Assembly (NCBI GenBank): GCA_949448405.1
Contig: CASTFX010000070.1
Coordinates: 1 to 6,679 of the forward strand
DNA from: an uncultured Clostridia bacterium
Lineage (GTDB): Bacteria; Bacillota; Clostridia; TANB77; CAG-508
DNA: 6,679 nucleotides
Reading direction: 5' to 3'
The notes under the pieces were generated by a model that was given only the letters and a program-made list of their open reading frames with translations, was not told where the DNA came from and did not search any database. This document shows positions 5,847-6,679 of this stretch, one piece after another. A program made the translations under genes and the position numbers. Within the stretch, counting starts at the first letter, position 1. Each line of letters begins with the position of its first letter.

Positions 5847-5887
5847 AAAAAAGACTAGGAAGCCTCGATAATTTCCTAGTCTTTTTT
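5847..5887. terminator. Bidirectional terminator shared by small RNA and toxin mRNA
   Basis: A 15-bp stem, AAAAAAGACTAGGAA (5847-5861) with its complement (5873-5887), closes an 11-base loop and has T runs on both sides. It ends the small RNA and any purC read-through on the plus strand, and the peptide mRNA on the minus strand. Because both RNAs include it, they overlap by about 40 complementary bases. Confidence 0.85.
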
Positions 5888-5893
5888 CATGTG

Positions 5894-5962
5894 TTACTCA
5901 CTTATTAATTTTACGATTAAATAAAGAACAATAAGCTTTAGCACGTCTAACACATTGCTCAT
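5894..5962 (-). CDS. 22-residue hydrophobic peptide, candidate type I toxin
   Basis: The peptide begins MSNVLDVLKL, continues with a hydrophobic run of Ile, Val, Leu and Tyr, then ends VKLISE. It is a single short helix with Lys9 and Lys18 flanking the core and acidic ends, of the size and character of membrane-acting type I toxins (TisB, Ibs, Fst) and phenol-soluble modulins, without clear homology to any. AAGGAGG (5974-5980) precedes ATG by 11 bases, slightly long. The gene has its own promoter (6013-6041) and terminator, giving an mRNA of about 160 nt. The mRNA 5' end can mask the ribosome site, and the convergent small RNA can pair with the initiation region. Its size means ordinary annotation would omit it. 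Toxicity is inferred from architecture and composition. Confidence 0.6.
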   Translation of the reverse strand: MSNVLDVLKLIVLYLIVKLISE

Positions 5963-5972
5963 ATATGTAAGT
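5940..5972 (-). repeat. Direct repeat pair, toxin copy (target of the small RNA)
   Basis: On the plus strand AGCACGTCTAACA (5940-5952) and ATATATGTAAGT (5961-5972) are separated by 8 bp. In the minus-strand mRNA the second element covers the spacer between ribosome site and start plus the first two bases of the ATG. The first lies in the coding region as a small hairpin, UUAG-ACGUG-CUAA, whose loop complements the CACGU of the small RNA. Confidence 0.65.
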
Positions 5973-5975
5973 TCC

Positions 5976-6005
5976 TCCTTTCTTCAAGATTTCCTTGTGA
6001 AAGGA
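5976..6005 (-). promoter_or_regulatory. 5' end of toxin mRNA able to mask the ribosome site
   Basis: In the mRNA, UCCUUUC (6005-5999), at the extreme 5' end, is a perfect 7-base complement of GAAAGGA (5982-5976), which contains half of the ribosome site. A competing local hairpin, UCCUU-UCAC-AAGGA (6005-5992), exists. Self-sequestration by the 5' end is a known feature of type I toxin mRNAs; here it is predicted only. Confidence 0.45.
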
Positions 6006-6012
6006 TAGAACT

Positions 6013-6041
6013 ATTATATCTTACTTTAGTTGTAAAAACAA
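6013..6041 (-). promoter_or_regulatory. Promoter of the toxin mRNA
   Basis: On the minus strand TTGTTT (6041-6036) and TATAAT (6018-6013) are 17 bp apart, with transcription from about 6006. The -10 box is perfect and the -35 box has only TTG in common with consensus. Confidence 0.55.
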
Positions 6042-6052
6042 ATGTTTTGTTT
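6036..6052 (-). terminator. Possible weak terminator after purB
   Basis: AAACAAA and TTTGTTT form a 7-bp stem with a 3-base loop, 8 bp after the purB stop, with T-rich sequence beyond on the minus strand. Only one G-C pair supports it, so purB read-through into the toxin mRNA is possible. Confidence 0.3.
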
Positions 6053-6060
6053 GGATTGTT

Positions 6061-6679
6061 TTACACATTTACTTCTACATTTATATTACTGATTAAATCT
6101 TTATATTTCTCAAGTACTGGGTCTACTTCTTCTTTTATAAAGTCTTCTACTTGATGTACTGCTCTACCACATAAATTTTCTGGGTTTAGTGCATTCATTA
6201 TCTCTTCTTTTGTAAGTCCAAAGCTTTTGTCATTAGCAATTCTATCAACTAAATCATTTGGTCTTCCAAATTCTTTTACTTCTCTTCCAGCATCCATCGA
6301 GTGTACTCTTATTTTCTCATGTAACTCTTGTCTATCTCCACCCTTTAAAACTGCATTCATAATTATCTCTTCTGTTCCCATAAAAGGTAATTCTTGCATT
6401 AAATTTGTTCTTATTGAGTTCTTATATACAACTATGCCTGAAGTTATATTTGCATATAGTATAAGTACTGCATCTATTGCTAAAAAGCTTTCTGGAACGC
6501 AAATTCTTTTATTTGCTGAATCATCTAATGTTCTTTCTAGCCATTGAGTTGCTGCTGTTATTGCTGGGTCTTGTGCTAATACTAAAACATGTCTTGATAG
6601 TGAGTTTATTCTCTCTGATCTCATTGGGTTTCTCTTATATGACATTGCAGATGAACCTATTTGTCCTTTTTCATATTTC
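6061..6679 (-). CDS. purB: Adenylosuccinate lyase, C-terminal part (5' end beyond the window)
   Basis: PurB splits SAICAR to AICAR and fumarate, the step after PurC, and adenylosuccinate to AMP and fumarate. The visible 205 residues begin KYEKGQIGSSAMSYKRNPMRSE, the flexible signature loop of the fumarase/aspartase superfamily (G-S-x-x-M-x-x-K-x-N), with the Ser residues that include the proposed catalytic one. They continue through the helical core to RVHSMDAGREVKEFGRPNDLVDRI and the C-terminal domain. Ser follows SSAM where Pro or Ala is common, which is compatible with the signature. The reading frame stays open through the right edge, so the ATG at 6645 inside the signature is not the start. 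The gene is convergent with purN-E-C. Confidence 0.95.
   Translation of the reverse strand, partial: KYEKGQIGSSAMSYKRNPMRSERINSLSRHVLVLAQDPAITAATQWLERTLDDSANKRICVPESFLAIDAVLILYANITSGIVVYKNSIRTNLMQELPFMGTEEIIMNAVLKGGDRQELHEKIRVHSMDAGREVKEFGRPNDLVDRIANDKSFGLTKEEIMNALNPENLCGRAVHQVEDFIKEEVDPVLEKYKDLISNINVEVNV

Larger units (their letters stand above)
5812..5887 (+). ncRNA. Candidate antisense antitoxin RNA (about 76 nt, RNAII-like)
   Basis: The RNA would begin with a 6-bp hairpin (ACTAAA 5812-5817 with TTTAGT 5824-5829, loop AGCACG). It continues with an open segment, ATATATGTAAGT (5831-5842), and ends in the terminator hairpin (5847-5887). The open segment is a perfect 12-nt complement of the convergent mRNA between its ribosome site and start codon (5961-5972). 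The loop region 5818-5830 complements mRNA 5940-5952 over 13 nt (10 Watson-Crick and 3 G-U pairs), including a loop in that mRNA. The architecture is that of RNAII of the pAD1 par locus. The RNA is predicted from promoter, hairpins and terminator; the exact 5' end is an estimate. Confidence 0.65.

Noticed and set aside
5894..5962. The 22-residue peptide as a true Fst family member
   Set aside because: It lacks the length, the conserved Pro in the membrane segment and the acidic tail of Fst proteins; only the genetic layout is alike.
6227..6547. Open frame of 106 codons on the plus strand
   Set aside because: It lies wholly antisense to purB, has no ribosome site, and the encoded protein has no recognisable family; it is a shadow of purB.

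Overview
The window is AT-rich DNA from a low-GC Gram-positive bacterium (Bacillota), most likely an uncultured gut-type clostridial lineage. The basis is AT-rich codon use, near-perfect AAGGAGG-type ribosome sites, a clostridial-style pseudopilin start (RGITLVALIIT...), and Firmicutes-like purine enzymes. TGA is used as a stop (end of purC), so this is the standard bacterial code and not a Mollicutes code. Lineage is an inference.

Left part (1-3533), accessory in character: a truncated pseudopilin gene on the minus strand is divergent from a 74-residue Cro/C1-type repressor. They share a 115-bp region with two 16-bp palindromes placed over both promoters, which looks like a self-contained regulatory switch. 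Next comes a minus-strand 360-residue HExxH protein of no named family. It is convergent with the repressor and shares a 21-bp bidirectional terminator with it. Divergent from it is a 580-residue DnaB-like (SF4) helicase or ATPase with no primase or loader nearby. Between these two lies an array of six TACA cores spaced exactly 11 bp apart.

Middle (3534-5780): a purine-synthesis cluster purN-purE-purC runs from a TTGACA/TATAAT promoter. PurN makes formyl-GAR, PurE makes CAIR and PurC makes SAICAR. purN and purE are each preceded by the same roughly 47-bp leader. The end of purB, the next pathway step after purC, enters from the right on the opposite strand (6061-6679).

The most interesting part is the 280-bp gap between purC and purB (5781-6060). 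It appears to hold a complete, compact type I toxin-antitoxin module built like the Fst/RNAII par locus of enterococcal plasmid pAD1 but with an unrelated peptide. A minus-strand mRNA of about 160 nt encodes a 22-residue hydrophobic peptide and carries a 5' end able to mask its own ribosome site. A plus-strand small RNA of about 76 nt is convergent with it, and both end in one bidirectional terminator. The small RNA carries a 12-nt perfect complement to the toxin start region and a hairpin loop complementary to a hairpin loop in the toxin coding sequence. This was found by reading both strands; transcription and toxicity are inferred.
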